Below are positions 1 to 8,649 of a stretch of 64,000 nt of DNA, one piece after another. The stretch lies in contig CAWBZB010000004.1 of the NCBI GenBank assembly GCA_963793105.1, positions 434,001 through 498,000 on the forward strand, read 5' to 3'. Position 1 is the first letter of the stretch, and the number at the start of each line of letters is the position of its first letter. The position numbers and the translations under genes are program-made. The notes beneath the pieces were generated by a model. That model saw nothing but the letters and a program-made list of their open reading frames with translations, was not told where the DNA came from and did not search any database. This stretch comes from UBA10649 sp963793105. Its GTDB lineage: Bacteria; Actinomycetota; Actinomycetes; S36-B12.

Positions 1-2
1 CC

Positions 3-1022
3 TCCTTCAACAACGGCCCGACTGGGCCGAACACGAAGACCCAGTGGGCGGCGCCGGTGACGTGGCAGATCGACGAGGGCCGGGCGGCGGCCGTGGCCCT
101 GCCCGTCGTGGGTGGCCCGGCAGTGGACTCCTTCTGCTCGCTGGCGGAGGAAGGCTCCCTGCTGTTCATCGCCCTGCTGGATCAGCCGATCCTCGTGGCC
201 GTCGCCATCGTCCTGCTGCTGGCACTGCTCGTCCTCCTCATCCGATCAACCCGGTGGCGGACGTCTGGCGACACCCGCCCCGATCGTGAGCGCCGCGCCG
301 GGCAGGTGATCACGTCGTCTTTCGCCATCCTCTTCCGTCACGCCCGCGTGCTGTGGCCCGTTGTTCTCGTGGTGGTATTCACGACGGCCGGAGGGCTGGC
401 GGTGCAGCAGTTCGCCCTGCGGCGTCGCCCGACCGGTGATCCGGTCGACGTTTTCGGGCTGACGGTCCATCCGGGCTGGGCACTGGTGGCCCTCCTCATG
501 CCGCTCGTCGTCGCGCCGCTCGTCTCATGGACGATGGCCGCCACGAGCGCTGTCGTGGACGGCGTAGCCCACGATCACCGGATCTCCGGCTGGTCGGCGC
601 TGGCCCTGGTGCTCCGCCGTCCGGCGGGCCTCGTCGGCCAGCTGGCGATGCTGGTCGTCTCGGGGGTGCTGCTGTCCTCGCTGTGGCTGATCCCCCTCGG
701 CTTGCTGGTGATCGCAGTCTGGTCGGTCACGATGCCAGCCGCTGTGGCCGAGCGACGGGGACTGGTCGCTGCTTTCCGGCGAAGCGCCCAGCTGACCCGC
801 GGGCGCCGGTGGCGGGCGGTCGCCTTGAGCACCGCGTTGGTGTGGGTGGGCTTCTCCGCACCGAACCTGGCCGGTGGCCTGCTCCTGCTCCTGACCGGAT
901 GGCCGTTCTGGCTCACGAATGCGATCGCGATCGTGGTCGGCGCGCTGCTGATCCCGTTCTCCGCGATCGGCCTCACCCTGCAGTTCTACGACTTCCGCGC
1001 AGAGGAGGAACGGGATGGGTGA
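3..1022 (+). CDS. multi-pass membrane protein, 5' end outside window
   Basis: The reading frame is open back to the first bases of the window, so the gene very likely starts upstream; the first in-window start codon (GTG at 57) lies inside a hydrophilic stretch and is a poor start. The visible part has about six hydrophobic segments of membrane-spanning length separated by short basic loops, one loop containing the word RRSAQLTRGRRWR. This layout resembles the membrane domains found with glycerophosphodiester phosphodiesterases and related uncharacterised actinobacterial proteins, but I see no catalytic motif and assign no function. It converges on nucS, 45 bp away. Confidence 0.7.
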   Translation, partial: SFNNGPTGPNTKTQWAAPVTWQIDEGRAAAVALPVVGGPAVDSFCSLAEEGSLLFIALLDQPILVAVAIVLLLALLVLLIRSTRWRTSGDTRPDRERRAGQVITSSFAILFRHARVLWPVVLVVVFTTAGGLAVQQFALRRRPTGDPVDVFGLTVHPGWALVALLMPLVVAPLVSWTMAATSAVVDGVAHDHRISGWSALALVLRRPAGLVGQLAMLVVSGVLLSSLWLIPLGLLVIAVWSVTMPAAVAERRGLVAAFRRSAQLTRGRRWRAVALSTALVWVGFSAPNLAGGLLLLLTGWPFWLTNAIAIVVGALLIPFSAIGLTLQFYDFRAEEERDG

Positions 1023-1067
1023 CGATGGAACGCCCTTCTGGCCACCTCGCGGAGATGGCCCGCCAGG

Positions 1068-1748
1068 CTAGAACAGGCGTGCCTCGGCGTTGTCCACGCC
1101 GCGCAGCGCGTCGTAGTCGAGGACCACGCAGCGAATACCGCGGTCCTCCGCCAGAACACGTGCCTGCGGCTTGATCTCCTGAGCCGCGAAGACCCCCTCG
1201 ACAGGTGCGAGCAGCGGGTCGCGATTCAGGAGCTCCAGATAGCGGGTCAACTGCTCGACCCCGTCGATCTCGCCGCGGCGCTTGATCTCCACCGCCACTG
1301 CGACCCCGCTCGCGTCCCGGCACATCAGGTCGACCGGGCCGATGGCCGTCGGGAACTCCCGTCGCACCAGCCGCCAGCCGGTGCCGAGCACTCCCACCTG
1401 CTCCGCGAGCAGCTTCTGCAGGTGCGCCTCCACGCCGTCCTTCACCAGCCCCGGATCCGTGCCCAGATCGTGCTCAGTGATGTGCAGATGCTCATGCACG
1501 GCGATGACAAGCTGCTCCCCCGCCTTGTTCTCGACCGTCCACGTCTCGGCGACCCCCTCCTCGTCGGACGCGGCGATCCGCGTGGTGCACGGCGGGCTCA
1601 TCCAGTTCAGCGGCTTGTAGGAACCTCCGTCGGAGTGGATGAGCACGGAGCCGTCCGCCTTCACCATGATGACGCGGGTGGCTTCCGGCAGGTGCGCGGT
1701 GAGTCGGCCCACGTAGTCGACCGTGCATCGCGCCACCATGATCCGCAC
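1068..1748 (-). CDS. nucS: mismatch-specific endonuclease NucS (EndoMS)
   Basis: NucS cuts both strands at mismatches and provides the non-canonical mismatch repair of Actinobacteria and some archaea that lack MutS/MutL. The 226-residue product has the N-terminal DNA-binding part (RCTVDYVGRL near residue 8, YKPLNWMSPP near 44) and a C-terminal RecB-like nuclease with D140, E154 and K156 in the words GPVDLM and AVEIKRRGE. The last residues, EARLF, resemble the C-terminal clamp-binding tail known for this family. I chose the GTG at 1748 because homologues begin just before the conserved ARC-VDYVGRL; the frame is open further upstream to 1838 but would overlap the divergent ABC gene. Confidence 0.95.
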   Translation of the reverse strand: MRIMVARCTVDYVGRLTAHLPEATRVIMVKADGSVLIHSDGGSYKPLNWMSPPCTTRIAASDEEGVAETWTVENKAGEQLVIAVHEHLHITEHDLGTDPGLVKDGVEAHLQKLLAEQVGVLGTGWRLVRREFPTAIGPVDLMCRDASGVAVAVEIKRRGEIDGVEQLTRYLELLNRDPLLAPVEGVFAAQEIKPQARVLAEDRGIRCVVLDYDALRGVDNAEARLF

Positions 1749-1788
1749 AAGGGCAGCGTATCCGGCCCCCTGACCGGCTCCGCATGAC

Positions 1789-2688
1789 ATGATCGAGCCC
1801 GTGAGCGACACCGCCGTGAGCGTCAGCGAGGTACGCAAGCGCTACGGCGATCTCTGGGCATTGGACGGCGCCACGTTCGAAATCGACTTCGGCGAGTGCT
1901 TCGCACTGCTCGGGCCGAACGGAGCCGGGAAGACCACTGTCACCGAGATCCTCGAGGGCTACCGCGACCGCGACTCCGGTTCCGCCGAAGTGCTCGGCCA
2001 GGACCCGGCCGACGGCGGACGCGCGTGGAGGTCTCAGCTCGGGATCGTCCTCCAGACCGACCGCGACCTCGGCGACCTCACTGTCACGGAGGCGGTCGAG
2101 CATTTCGCCGGCTACTTCCCGCACCCGCGCGACCCGGCCGAGGTGATCGAGTGGGTCGGGCTGACGGACAAGTCCAAGTCGCGCAACGAGAAGCTCTCCG
2201 GGGGCCAGCGCCGTCGCCTGGACGTCGCCCTCGGCATCATCGGGCGCCCGAAGCTGCTGTTCCTCGACGAGCCGACCACCGGCTTCGACCCGGAGGCCCG
2301 CCGCGAGTTCTGGACGCTCATCGAAGGACTCAAGGCGGAGGGCACCACCATCCTGCTCACCACCCACTACCTCGAGGAGGCGGAGCGCCTTGCCGACCGG
2401 GTCGCCGTCATCTCGCGCGGACGGGTGCTCGCGTGCGATACCCCCGAGAACCTCGGTGGCCGGGAGCGTCGATCCTCCCGAGTGTCCTGGCGGGAGGACG
2501 GCACTCGCGTCGAGGCGCAGACGATGACTCCCACTCACGCCATCGGCGAACTGGCCGTGCGCTTCGACGGGGAGGTCCCCGGCCTGGAGGTCCGGAGGGA
2601 GACCTTGGAGGACATCTACCTTGAACTGATCCAGGACGATCGCGGTGGCGAGCACCCGGCCCCGGTGGCAGAGATCGACGTCCAGTGA
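1789..2688 (+). CDS. ABC transporter ATP-binding protein, DrrA-like
   Basis: This is the nucleotide-binding subunit of an ABC-2 type exporter. The 299-residue protein carries Walker A (GPNGAGKTT, about residue 42), the signature LSGGQ, Walker B (LLFLDEPTTGFD) and the switch histidine (TTHYLEE), followed by a C-terminal extension as in drug-export ATPases such as DrrA. The stop overlaps the permease start by four bases (GTGA), so the two are translationally coupled. The start could be ATG 1789 or GTG 1801; the intergenic space to divergent nucS is only 40 bp. The substrate cannot be told from sequence. Confidence 0.9.
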   Translation: MIEPVSDTAVSVSEVRKRYGDLWALDGATFEIDFGECFALLGPNGAGKTTVTEILEGYRDRDSGSAEVLGQDPADGGRAWRSQLGIVLQTDRDLGDLTVTEAVEHFAGYFPHPRDPAEVIEWVGLTDKSKSRNEKLSGGQRRRLDVALGIIGRPKLLFLDEPTTGFDPEARREFWTLIEGLKAEGTTILLTTHYLEEAERLADRVAVISRGRVLACDTPENLGGRERRSSRVSWREDGTRVEAQTMTPTHAIGELAVRFDGEVPGLEVRRETLEDIYLELIQDDRGGEHPAPVAEIDVQ

Positions 2689-3506
2689 GCGCTCCTGCGC
2701 CGACGCGCCTGCCGAGCACCGCCGCCCTGGGGCGTCGCCGGGTGACCGTGGAGTTGAAGCAGTTCTTCCGCGACCGCAACTCCGCGGTGTTCAACTTCGC
2801 CTTCCCGATGATCCTGCTCGTCGTCTTCGGATCCATCTTCGGCGAGCAGGAGCTGGCCCCCGGCATCTCCTTCGCGCAGTACTTCGTTGCCGGCATGATC
2901 GCGTCGGGCGTGCTGTACACGTCCTTCCAGAATCTGGCGATCTCGATTCCCCTGGAGCGCGAGGACGGCACGCTGAAGCGCCTCCAGGGACTGCCGATGC
3001 CCACCGCCTCGTACTTCATCGGCAAGATCGGCACCGTCTTCGTGACGTACATCGCCCAGGTCGTCATCCTGATCGCCGTAGGCGTGGCCTTCTACGGAAT
3101 CCAGCTGCCGAGCACGGCGGTGCAGTGGTTCACCTTCGTGTGGGCGAGCGTCCTGGGCCTGATCGCCTGCACGCTGTGCGGCCTGGCCTTCTCCGTCGTT
3201 CCCAAGACGGGGCGGGGCGCGTCCGCCGTCGTGACACCCATCGTGCTGGTGCTGCAGTTCACCTCGGGCGTGTTCTTCGTGTTCACCCAGCTGCCGCAGT
3301 GGATGCAGGTGTTCGGCTCGCTGTTCCCGCTCAAGTGGCTCGCGCAGGCGATGCGCAGCGTGTTCCTCCCGGAGTCGGCGGCCGCGGTCGAGGTGGCCGG
3401 CGGCTGGGAGCTCGGGATGTGCGCCCTGATGCTCACGGTGTGGTGCCTCATCGGCCTACTGCTCGCCTTGCGCTTCTTCCGCTGGTCAGTGCGCGGCAAC
3501 GCCTGA
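2685..3506 (+). CDS. ABC-2 type transporter permease
   Basis: Membrane partner of the preceding ATPase. The 273-residue protein has an N-terminal cytoplasmic segment (LKQFFRDRNSAVF) and six predicted membrane helices, the usual architecture of ABC2_membrane permeases; the LEREDGTLKRL loop after helix 2 is characteristic of the family and contacts the ATPase. It starts with GTG overlapping the upstream stop by 4 bp. Together they probably form a homodimeric exporter for a lipid, drug or antibiotic-like molecule; the substrate is unknown. Confidence 0.9.
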   Translation: MSAPAPTRLPSTAALGRRRVTVELKQFFRDRNSAVFNFAFPMILLVVFGSIFGEQELAPGISFAQYFVAGMIASGVLYTSFQNLAISIPLEREDGTLKRLQGLPMPTASYFIGKIGTVFVTYIAQVVILIAVGVAFYGIQLPSTAVQWFTFVWASVLGLIACTLCGLAFSVVPKTGRGASAVVTPIVLVLQFTSGVFFVFTQLPQWMQVFGSLFPLKWLAQAMRSVFLPESAAAVEVAGGWELGMCALMLTVWCLIGLLLALRFFRWSVRGNA

Positions 3507-3549
3507 CGGCCCGCTGGCGCAGGGCGGCGCGAGGCTGCACCATGGAGGC

Positions 3550-3876
3550 GTGCCCACCTGGAACTCCTTCTCCTACGCCTTCGGCCCGCTCGTCGCCGTC
3601 GTCCTCGTAGGCGTGTTCGTCCTCATCCTGCGCTGGGCCTTCAGCCGGGGCGGATCCGTCGTGGCCGCGGCACCGCGGCCGGGCACGAGCGCGGAGTACG
3701 GACTCCTCGTGCCGATCGCCTCCCCCGCGACGTACGTCGAGGGCGAGGTCCTGCGCAGGCGGCTCGAGGGCCAAGGCCTCCGCGCGAACCTGGCGACGAC
3801 GCTGGAGGGCCCGCGAGTGATGGTGTGGCCCGCGGACGCGGATCGGGCGCGCGAGATCCTCGCTAGCGGTCGCTGA
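3550..3876 (+). CDS. small membrane-anchored protein, unknown function
   Basis: The 108-residue protein begins with GTG, has one N-terminal hydrophobic helix (about residues 11-30) and a small soluble domain. The segment PIASPATYVEGEVLRRRLEGQG followed by VMVWPADADRAREIL resembles the compact fold of DUF2007-type signal-transducing domains, in which a strand, a helix over 'A..R.L...G' and another strand repeat. The stop overlaps the convergent murA end by 14 bp. No function can be inferred beyond membrane location. Confidence 0.65.
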   Translation: MPTWNSFSYAFGPLVAVVLVGVFVLILRWAFSRGGSVVAAAPRPGTSAEYGLLVPIASPATYVEGEVLRRRLEGQGLRANLATTLEGPRVMVWPADADRAREILASGR

Positions 3877-5155
3877 CCTGCTCGCGGACGATGTCCGCTC
3901 CCACCGACCTGAGTGCCTCGACGAACCCGGCATACCCGCGGTCGATGTGCGAGACGCCATACACCGTCGTGCATCCCTCGGCGACGAGTCCGGCCAGTAC
4001 CAGTCCGGCACCCGCCCTGATGTCCGTGGCCTCCACGGGCGCACCGGACAGCGAGACCCGGCCCCGCACCAGGGCATGGTGTCCGTCGGTGCGGACGTCG
4101 GCACCGAGGCGGGCGAGCTCCTGCACGAAGCGGAAGCGGGCCTCGAAGAGGTTCTCGGTGACCAGGGCGGCGCCCTCGGCTATCGAGTTCAGAGCAATGA
4201 ACTGCGGCTGCAGATCGGTCGGAAACCCGGGGTACGGGAGGGTGACGATGTCGATGGCGCGGGGCCGAGTGTCCATGGCCACCCGGAAGCCGTCCTCGAA
4301 CGAGGTCACGGAAGCGCCCGCAGTGGAGAGCTTCTCCAGGGCGATGCTCAGGTGCTCGGCATGCGCGCGGCGGACGGTGACGTCGCCACCCGTCATCGCG
4401 GCCGCCACGGCCCACGTCCCCGCCACGATGCGGTCCGGGACCGTGGCGTGCTCCACCGGCACCAGCGAGTCCACGCCCTCGATCGTCAGCGTCGAGGTGC
4501 CGACCCCGTCGATGCGGGCACCCATCTCCTGCAGCATCCGGCAGATGTCGACGATCTCGGGCTCTCGGGCGGCGTTGTCGATGACGCTCTCGCCCTTGGC
4601 GAGCACCGCGGCCATCAGGATCGTCTCCGTCGCCCCGACACTGGGGAAGTCCAGCCAGGTGCTGGCGCCCGTGAGGCGGCCGGCAGCATGAGCCAGCAGG
4701 TAGCCGTGCTCGCTGGTGACCTCCGCCCCCATGCGCTTGAGGCCGTCGACATGCATGTCCAGTCCGCGGGATCCGATGTTGTCACCCCCGGGCAGCGCCA
4801 CGTCGGCGGCGCCCACCCGGGACACGAGGGGGCCCAGGACGCAGATGGACGCCCTCATCCTCCGGACGAGGTCATAGTCGGCGCGGTGGTCGGGCGCCTC
4901 CGGCACCGTGATGCGCACGGCGGAGGTCGGGATGTCGTGATGCACCTCGCAGCCCAGCCTGCGCAGGAGCTCGGCCATGATCTCGACGTCGAGGATGTCC
5001 GGGACGTGCGTGATCGTCGAGGTGCCGGGCGCCAGCAGGGTCGCCGCCATCAGCTTGAGGACGGAGTTCTTGGCACCCGTGACGGTGACCTCGCCCACCA
5101 GAGGGTTACCGCCCGCGACCCGAAAGACCTCCACGGGCGCATCGTACGGGTGCAT
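3863..5155 (-). CDS. murA: UDP-N-acetylglucosamine 1-carboxyvinyltransferase MurA
   Basis: MurA transfers enolpyruvate from PEP to UDP-GlcNAc, the first committed step of peptidoglycan synthesis, in the cytosol. The 430-residue product has the N-terminal GAKN motif (K29-N30) and the RASICVLGPL segment. The active-site loop reads LPGGDNIGSRG, so position 125 is Asp where most MurAs have the fosfomycin-reactive Cys; this is known from Mycobacterium and predicts intrinsic fosfomycin resistance. I use the ATG at 5155, 46 bp from the divergent adenosyltransferase; the frame stays open to 5221 but that would overlap the neighbour. Gene order atp-murA matches mycobacteria. Confidence 0.95.
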   Translation of the reverse strand: MHPYDAPVEVFRVAGGNPLVGEVTVTGAKNSVLKLMAATLLAPGTSTITHVPDILDVEIMAELLRRLGCEVHHDIPTSAVRITVPEAPDHRADYDLVRRMRASICVLGPLVSRVGAADVALPGGDNIGSRGLDMHVDGLKRMGAEVTSEHGYLLAHAAGRLTGASTWLDFPSVGATETILMAAVLAKGESVIDNAAREPEIVDICRMLQEMGARIDGVGTSTLTIEGVDSLVPVEHATVPDRIVAGTWAVAAAMTGGDVTVRRAHAEHLSIALEKLSTAGASVTSFEDGFRVAMDTRPRAIDIVTLPYPGFPTDLQPQFIALNSIAEGAALVTENLFEARFRFVQELARLGADVRTDGHHALVRGRVSLSGAPVEATDIRAGAGLVLAGLVAEGCTTVYGVSHIDRGYAGFVEALRSVGADIVREQVSDR

Positions 5156-5201
5156 CGCCGCGCATCTGCCGACTCCGGCCGAGTGCCGTAGGGTCCGAGG
5201 C

Positions 5202-5777
5202 ATGGTCAATCTCACGCGCATCTACACCCGGACCGGCGATGACGGGACGACCTCGCTGGGTGACATGAGCCGCACGGGCAAGAACGACCCCCGCCTCAAG
5301 GCCTACGCCGACGTCGACGAGGCCAACTGCGCCATCGGAGTCGCCCTCGCGTCATCCACGCTTCCGGAGGACGTCCAGACCCTGCTCCTGGCCGTCCAGA
5401 ACGACCTCTTCGACGTCGGTGCGGACCTCTGCACTCCCGTGGTCGAGGACCCGCAGCATCCCCCGTTGCGCGTGGACGACACCTATGTCGAGCGGCTCGA
5501 GGGCGCGTGCGACCTCTACAACGATCAGCTGGAGCCGCTGCGCTCGTTCGTGCTGCCGGGCGGGACGCTGGCCGCGGCGCAGCTGCACGTCGCCCGGACC
5601 GTGGTCCGTCGAGCTGAGCGCTCGACGTGGAGTGCGCTGGACACCTACCACGGCGGGATGAACCCGCTCACCGCAACCTACTTGAACCGGCTGAGCGACC
5701 TGCTGTTCATCCTCGCCCGCGTGGCCAACCTGGCCGCCGGCGGCGACGTGCTGTGGAAGCCCGGCGCAAACCGCTAG
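5202..5777 (+). CDS. cob(I)yrinic acid a,c-diamide / cobalamin adenosyltransferase, PduO type
   Basis: The 191-residue enzyme adds the 5'-deoxyadenosyl group of ATP to cob(I)alamin, making adenosylcobalamin. The N-terminal YTRTGDDGTTSL is the ATP-binding P-loop-like motif of PduO-type enzymes, and FVLPGG followed by HVARTVVRRAER is the conserved trimer-interface/ATP-binding helix. Length fits the family. The ATG at 5202 gives a start exactly at the conserved N-terminus. It lies divergent from murA, the same neighbourhood as in Mycobacterium. No cobalamin riboswitch fits in the 46-bp gap. Confidence 0.93.
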   Translation: MVNLTRIYTRTGDDGTTSLGDMSRTGKNDPRLKAYADVDEANCAIGVALASSTLPEDVQTLLLAVQNDLFDVGADLCTPVVEDPQHPPLRVDDTYVERLEGACDLYNDQLEPLRSFVLPGGTLAAAQLHVARTVVRRAERSTWSALDTYHGGMNPLTATYLNRLSDLLFILARVANLAAGGDVLWKPGANR

Positions 5778-5779
5778 CT

Positions 5780-5843
5780 CGTTGAACGGGCGCTCGAGCA
5801 CCTGCACGAGGCACGCGGACGGTGCACCGCCGCCCGCTCAACG
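5780..5843. terminator. inverted repeat between convergent genes, candidate bidirectional terminator
   Basis: Bases 5780-5792 and 5831-5843 form a 13-bp inverted repeat with one mismatch, separated by 38 bases, in the 75-bp gap between the adenosyltransferase stop and the atpC stop. The position suggests transcription termination for both genes; there is no T-tract, and the loop is long, so the assignment is tentative. Confidence 0.4.
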
Positions 5844-5852
5844 AAGGGGCAG

Positions 5853-6263
5853 CTAGCGGGTGTGGACGACCTTCGCGATCTCGGCCACCTGGATGCGCGT
5901 CTCGGCGCGCCGCAGGGCGGGCGCCTCCTCCTCAGGCATCCCATCTGCCTGGATGCGGGCCAGCGCTGCCTGAGCACGCTCGAGGTCGATGTCCTCAGCC
6001 AGCTCGGCGACCTCCGCGATCACGTTGACCTGATTGCCCGACACCGAGAAGAAGCCACCGTGAACCGCGACGACGAGCCGACTGCCGTCGAGCTCCTCCA
6101 CCCGCAGCGGGCTCTCCACCAGCAGGGCCAGCACCGGCTCGTGCCCGGGCAGGATGCCGATGTCGCCTTCCGGCGTCTTCGCCACCAGCGACTTCGCCGG
6201 CCCTGACCACAGTGCCCGCTCCGCCGAGACGACGGCGACGTTCAGGACCTTCTCGTCGGCCAT
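5853..6263 (-). CDS. atpC: F1Fo ATP synthase subunit epsilon
   Basis: Epsilon is part of the central stalk and regulates rotation. The 136-residue protein has the N-terminal beta-sandwich with the conserved GDIGILPGHEPVLALL segment and a C-terminal helical part. It is the last gene of the ATP synthase operon, six bases after atpD, in the standard bacterial order. Confidence 0.96.
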   Translation of the reverse strand: MADEKVLNVAVVSAERALWSGPAKSLVAKTPEGDIGILPGHEPVLALLVESPLRVEELDGSRLVVAVHGGFFSVSGNQVNVIAEVAELAEDIDLERAQAALARIQADGMPEEEAPALRRAETRIQVAEIAKVVHTR

Positions 6264-6269
6264 GACCGG

Positions 6270-7721
6270 CTACTTGCCCTTCGCCAGCGAGGCCGCGTTC
6301 TTCTCGACGTCCTCGATGCCGCCGGCCATGAAGAACGCCTGCTCAGGCAGGTGGTCGTACGTGCCCTCGGTGAGCGCCTTGAACGAAGCGATCGTCTCCT
6401 CGACGGGTACGAAGGAGCCGGGCTGCCCGGTGAAGGCCTCGGCCACGAACATGTTCTGCGACAGGAACCGCTGGATACGACGGGCGCGGCCAACGAGGAT
6501 CTTGTCCTCCTCGGAGAGCTCATCGATGCCGAGGATGGCGATGATGTCCTGGAGGTCCTTGTAGCGCTGGAGGATCTCCTTGACGCGCGCGGCCACGGCG
6601 TAGTGCTCGTCGCCGACGTATCGCGGGTCGAGGATGCGCGACATCGAGTCCAGCGGGTCCACGGCCGGGTAGATGCCCAGCTCGGAGATCGGCCGGCTCA
6701 GCGTGGTCGTCGCATCCAGGTGCGCGAAGGTCGTGGCCGGCGCCGGGTCGGTGAGGTCGTCTGCGGGGACGTAGATCGCCTGAAGCGACGTGATCGAGTG
6801 ACCACGCGTGGAGGTGATGCGCTCCTGCAGCTGGCCCATCTCGTCGGCGAGCGTGGGCTGGTAGCCGACGGCCGAGGGCATGCGACCGAGCAGCGTGGAG
6901 ACCTCGGATCCCGCCTGGGTGAAGCGGAAGATGTTGTCGATGAAGAGCAGCACGTCCTGCTTCTGCACGTCACGGAAGTACTCCGCCATCGTCAGGGCCG
7001 ACAGCGCGACCCGCAGGCGCGTGCCCGGAGGCTCGTCCATCTGGCCGAACACGAGCGCGGTCTTCTCCAGGACGCCGGACTCGCTCATCTCCAGGAAGAG
7101 GTCATTGCCCTCACGCGTGCGCTCGCCGACGCCCGCGAACACGGAGACACCGCTGAAGTTCTCGGCGACCCGGTAGATCATCTCCTGGATCAGGACCGTC
7201 TTGCCCACGCCCGCACCGCCGAACAGGCCGATCTTCCCGCCCTTGACGTACGGGGTGAGCAGGTCGATCACCTTGATGCCGGTCCAGAAGACCTCGGTCT
7301 TCGACTCCAGCTGGTCGAATGCCGGCGCCTGACGATGGATGCTCCAGCGATCGGTGATCTCCAGCGACGACTCCGGAACGTCAAGCGGGATGCCCAGGGT
7401 GTTCCAGACGTGACCCTTGGTCACGTCGCCGACCGGCACCGTGATCGAGTCGCCCGTGTCGCGCACCTCGGCGCCGCGGACCAGTCCATCGGTGGGCTGC
7501 ATCGAGATGGCGCGGACCATGTTGTCGCCGATGTGCTGCGCAACCTCGAGGGTCAGGGTGCGCTTGCCCCCGCCCTCCTCGTCCTGATCGAAGCTGACGT
7601 CCACATGCAGGGCGTTGAAGAGCTCGGGCATGGCCTCGACGGGGAACTCCACGTCGACGACTGGGCCGGTGACTCGGGCCACGCGCCCCACGCCGGTCTT
7701 GGTCTCGGTCGTTGCGGTCAT
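6270..7721 (-). CDS. atpD: F1Fo ATP synthase subunit beta (catalytic)
   Basis: Beta carries the catalytic nucleotide sites of F1. The 483-residue protein shows the P-loop GGAGVGKT, the GERTREGNDL segment with the catalytic Glu, the Walker B LLFIDNIFRF and the DELSEEDK region near the C-terminus that touches gamma. Length and order (between atpG and atpC) are normal. It starts at ATG 7721, 14 bp after the atpG stop. Confidence 0.98.
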   Translation of the reverse strand: MTATTETKTGVGRVARVTGPVVDVEFPVEAMPELFNALHVDVSFDQDEEGGGKRTLTLEVAQHIGDNMVRAISMQPTDGLVRGAEVRDTGDSITVPVGDVTKGHVWNTLGIPLDVPESSLEITDRWSIHRQAPAFDQLESKTEVFWTGIKVIDLLTPYVKGGKIGLFGGAGVGKTVLIQEMIYRVAENFSGVSVFAGVGERTREGNDLFLEMSESGVLEKTALVFGQMDEPPGTRLRVALSALTMAEYFRDVQKQDVLLFIDNIFRFTQAGSEVSTLLGRMPSAVGYQPTLADEMGQLQERITSTRGHSITSLQAIYVPADDLTDPAPATTFAHLDATTTLSRPISELGIYPAVDPLDSMSRILDPRYVGDEHYAVAARVKEILQRYKDLQDIIAILGIDELSEEDKILVGRARRIQRFLSQNMFVAEAFTGQPGSFVPVEETIASFKALTEGTYDHLPEQAFFMAGGIEDVEKNAASLAKGK

Positions 7722-7735
7722 TGTCGTTCCCTCTC

Positions 7736-8644
7736 CTAGCGCGCGCTCGACAGCGCGTCTGCGCCGCCCACGATCTCGCTGATTTCCTGGGTGATCTCGG
7801 ACTGACGTGCCTGGTTCGCCTGACGGGACAGGGACTTGATCATGTCCTCTGCGTTGTCGGTGGCGGACTTCATCGCGCGACGACGGGCTGCGTGCTCGGA
7901 CGCGGCCGCCATGAGGAGCGCCGTGTAGACCATGTGGTCGATGTACCGGGGCAGCAGCCCGTCGAGGACGGACTCCGCATCCGGCTCGAACTCGTACAGG
8001 GCCGTGGGCTGCGCGCCCTCCTCGCGGACCACGACCTCGTCCACGACCTCCAGTGGCAGGATCCGCCGGATCCGTGCCTCCTGAGCGACCATGGAGTTGA
8101 AGTGCGTGTACACCATGTGGATCTCGTCCACGCCGCCCTCATCGGTTGGCTGCATGAACGCGGCGAGCAGGTCCTCGCCGATCTCCTTGGCATTCGCATA
8201 CGTCGGCTGGTCGGTGAAGCCGGTGTACTCCCCACCCATATCGCGGTCGCGGAATCGGTAGTAGGACACGCCCTTGCGCCCCACGACGTAGGGCACCACG
8301 GTGATGCCCTTCTCGCGCAGGTTGGACGCGAGCGCCTCGGCCTCCTTGATGGCGTTCGAGGAGTAGGCGCCCGCCAACCCGCGGTCTGCCGTGACGACGA
8401 GCACCGCGGCCCTGGTCCGGTTCGGCTCGTTGGCCATCAGCGGGTGCTTCGAGACATCGGTCGCGTCCGTCGCCGCCGCACTGATCGCCGCATACAGGTG
8501 CGTCAGGTACGGCAGGGACGCGTCAAGGCGCTGCTGCGCCTTGACGATGCGCGACGAGGCGATCAGTTCCATCGCCTTCGTGATCTTCTTGGTCGCCTGG
8601 ACGGACTTGATCCGCCGTCGGTAGACCCGCAGTTGTGCACCCAT
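7736..8644 (-). CDS. atpG: F1Fo ATP synthase subunit gamma
   Basis: Gamma is the rotating central shaft. The 302-residue product begins MGAQLRVYRRRI and has the conserved N-terminal helix SVQATKKITKAMELIASS and the C-terminal helix MKSATDNAEDMI, which together form the coiled-coil shaft; VVTADRGLAGAYSSN is the central Rossmann part. ATG 8644 lies five bases after the atpA stop. The frame is open upstream, but only this start matches the family. Confidence 0.97.
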   Translation of the reverse strand: MGAQLRVYRRRIKSVQATKKITKAMELIASSRIVKAQQRLDASLPYLTHLYAAISAAATDATDVSKHPLMANEPNRTRAAVLVVTADRGLAGAYSSNAIKEAEALASNLREKGITVVPYVVGRKGVSYYRFRDRDMGGEYTGFTDQPTYANAKEIGEDLLAAFMQPTDEGGVDEIHMVYTHFNSMVAQEARIRRILPLEVVDEVVVREEGAQPTALYEFEPDAESVLDGLLPRYIDHMVYTALLMAAASEHAARRRAMKSATDNAEDMIKSLSRQANQARQSEITQEISEIVGGADALSSAR

Positions 8645-8649
8645 GTCAG

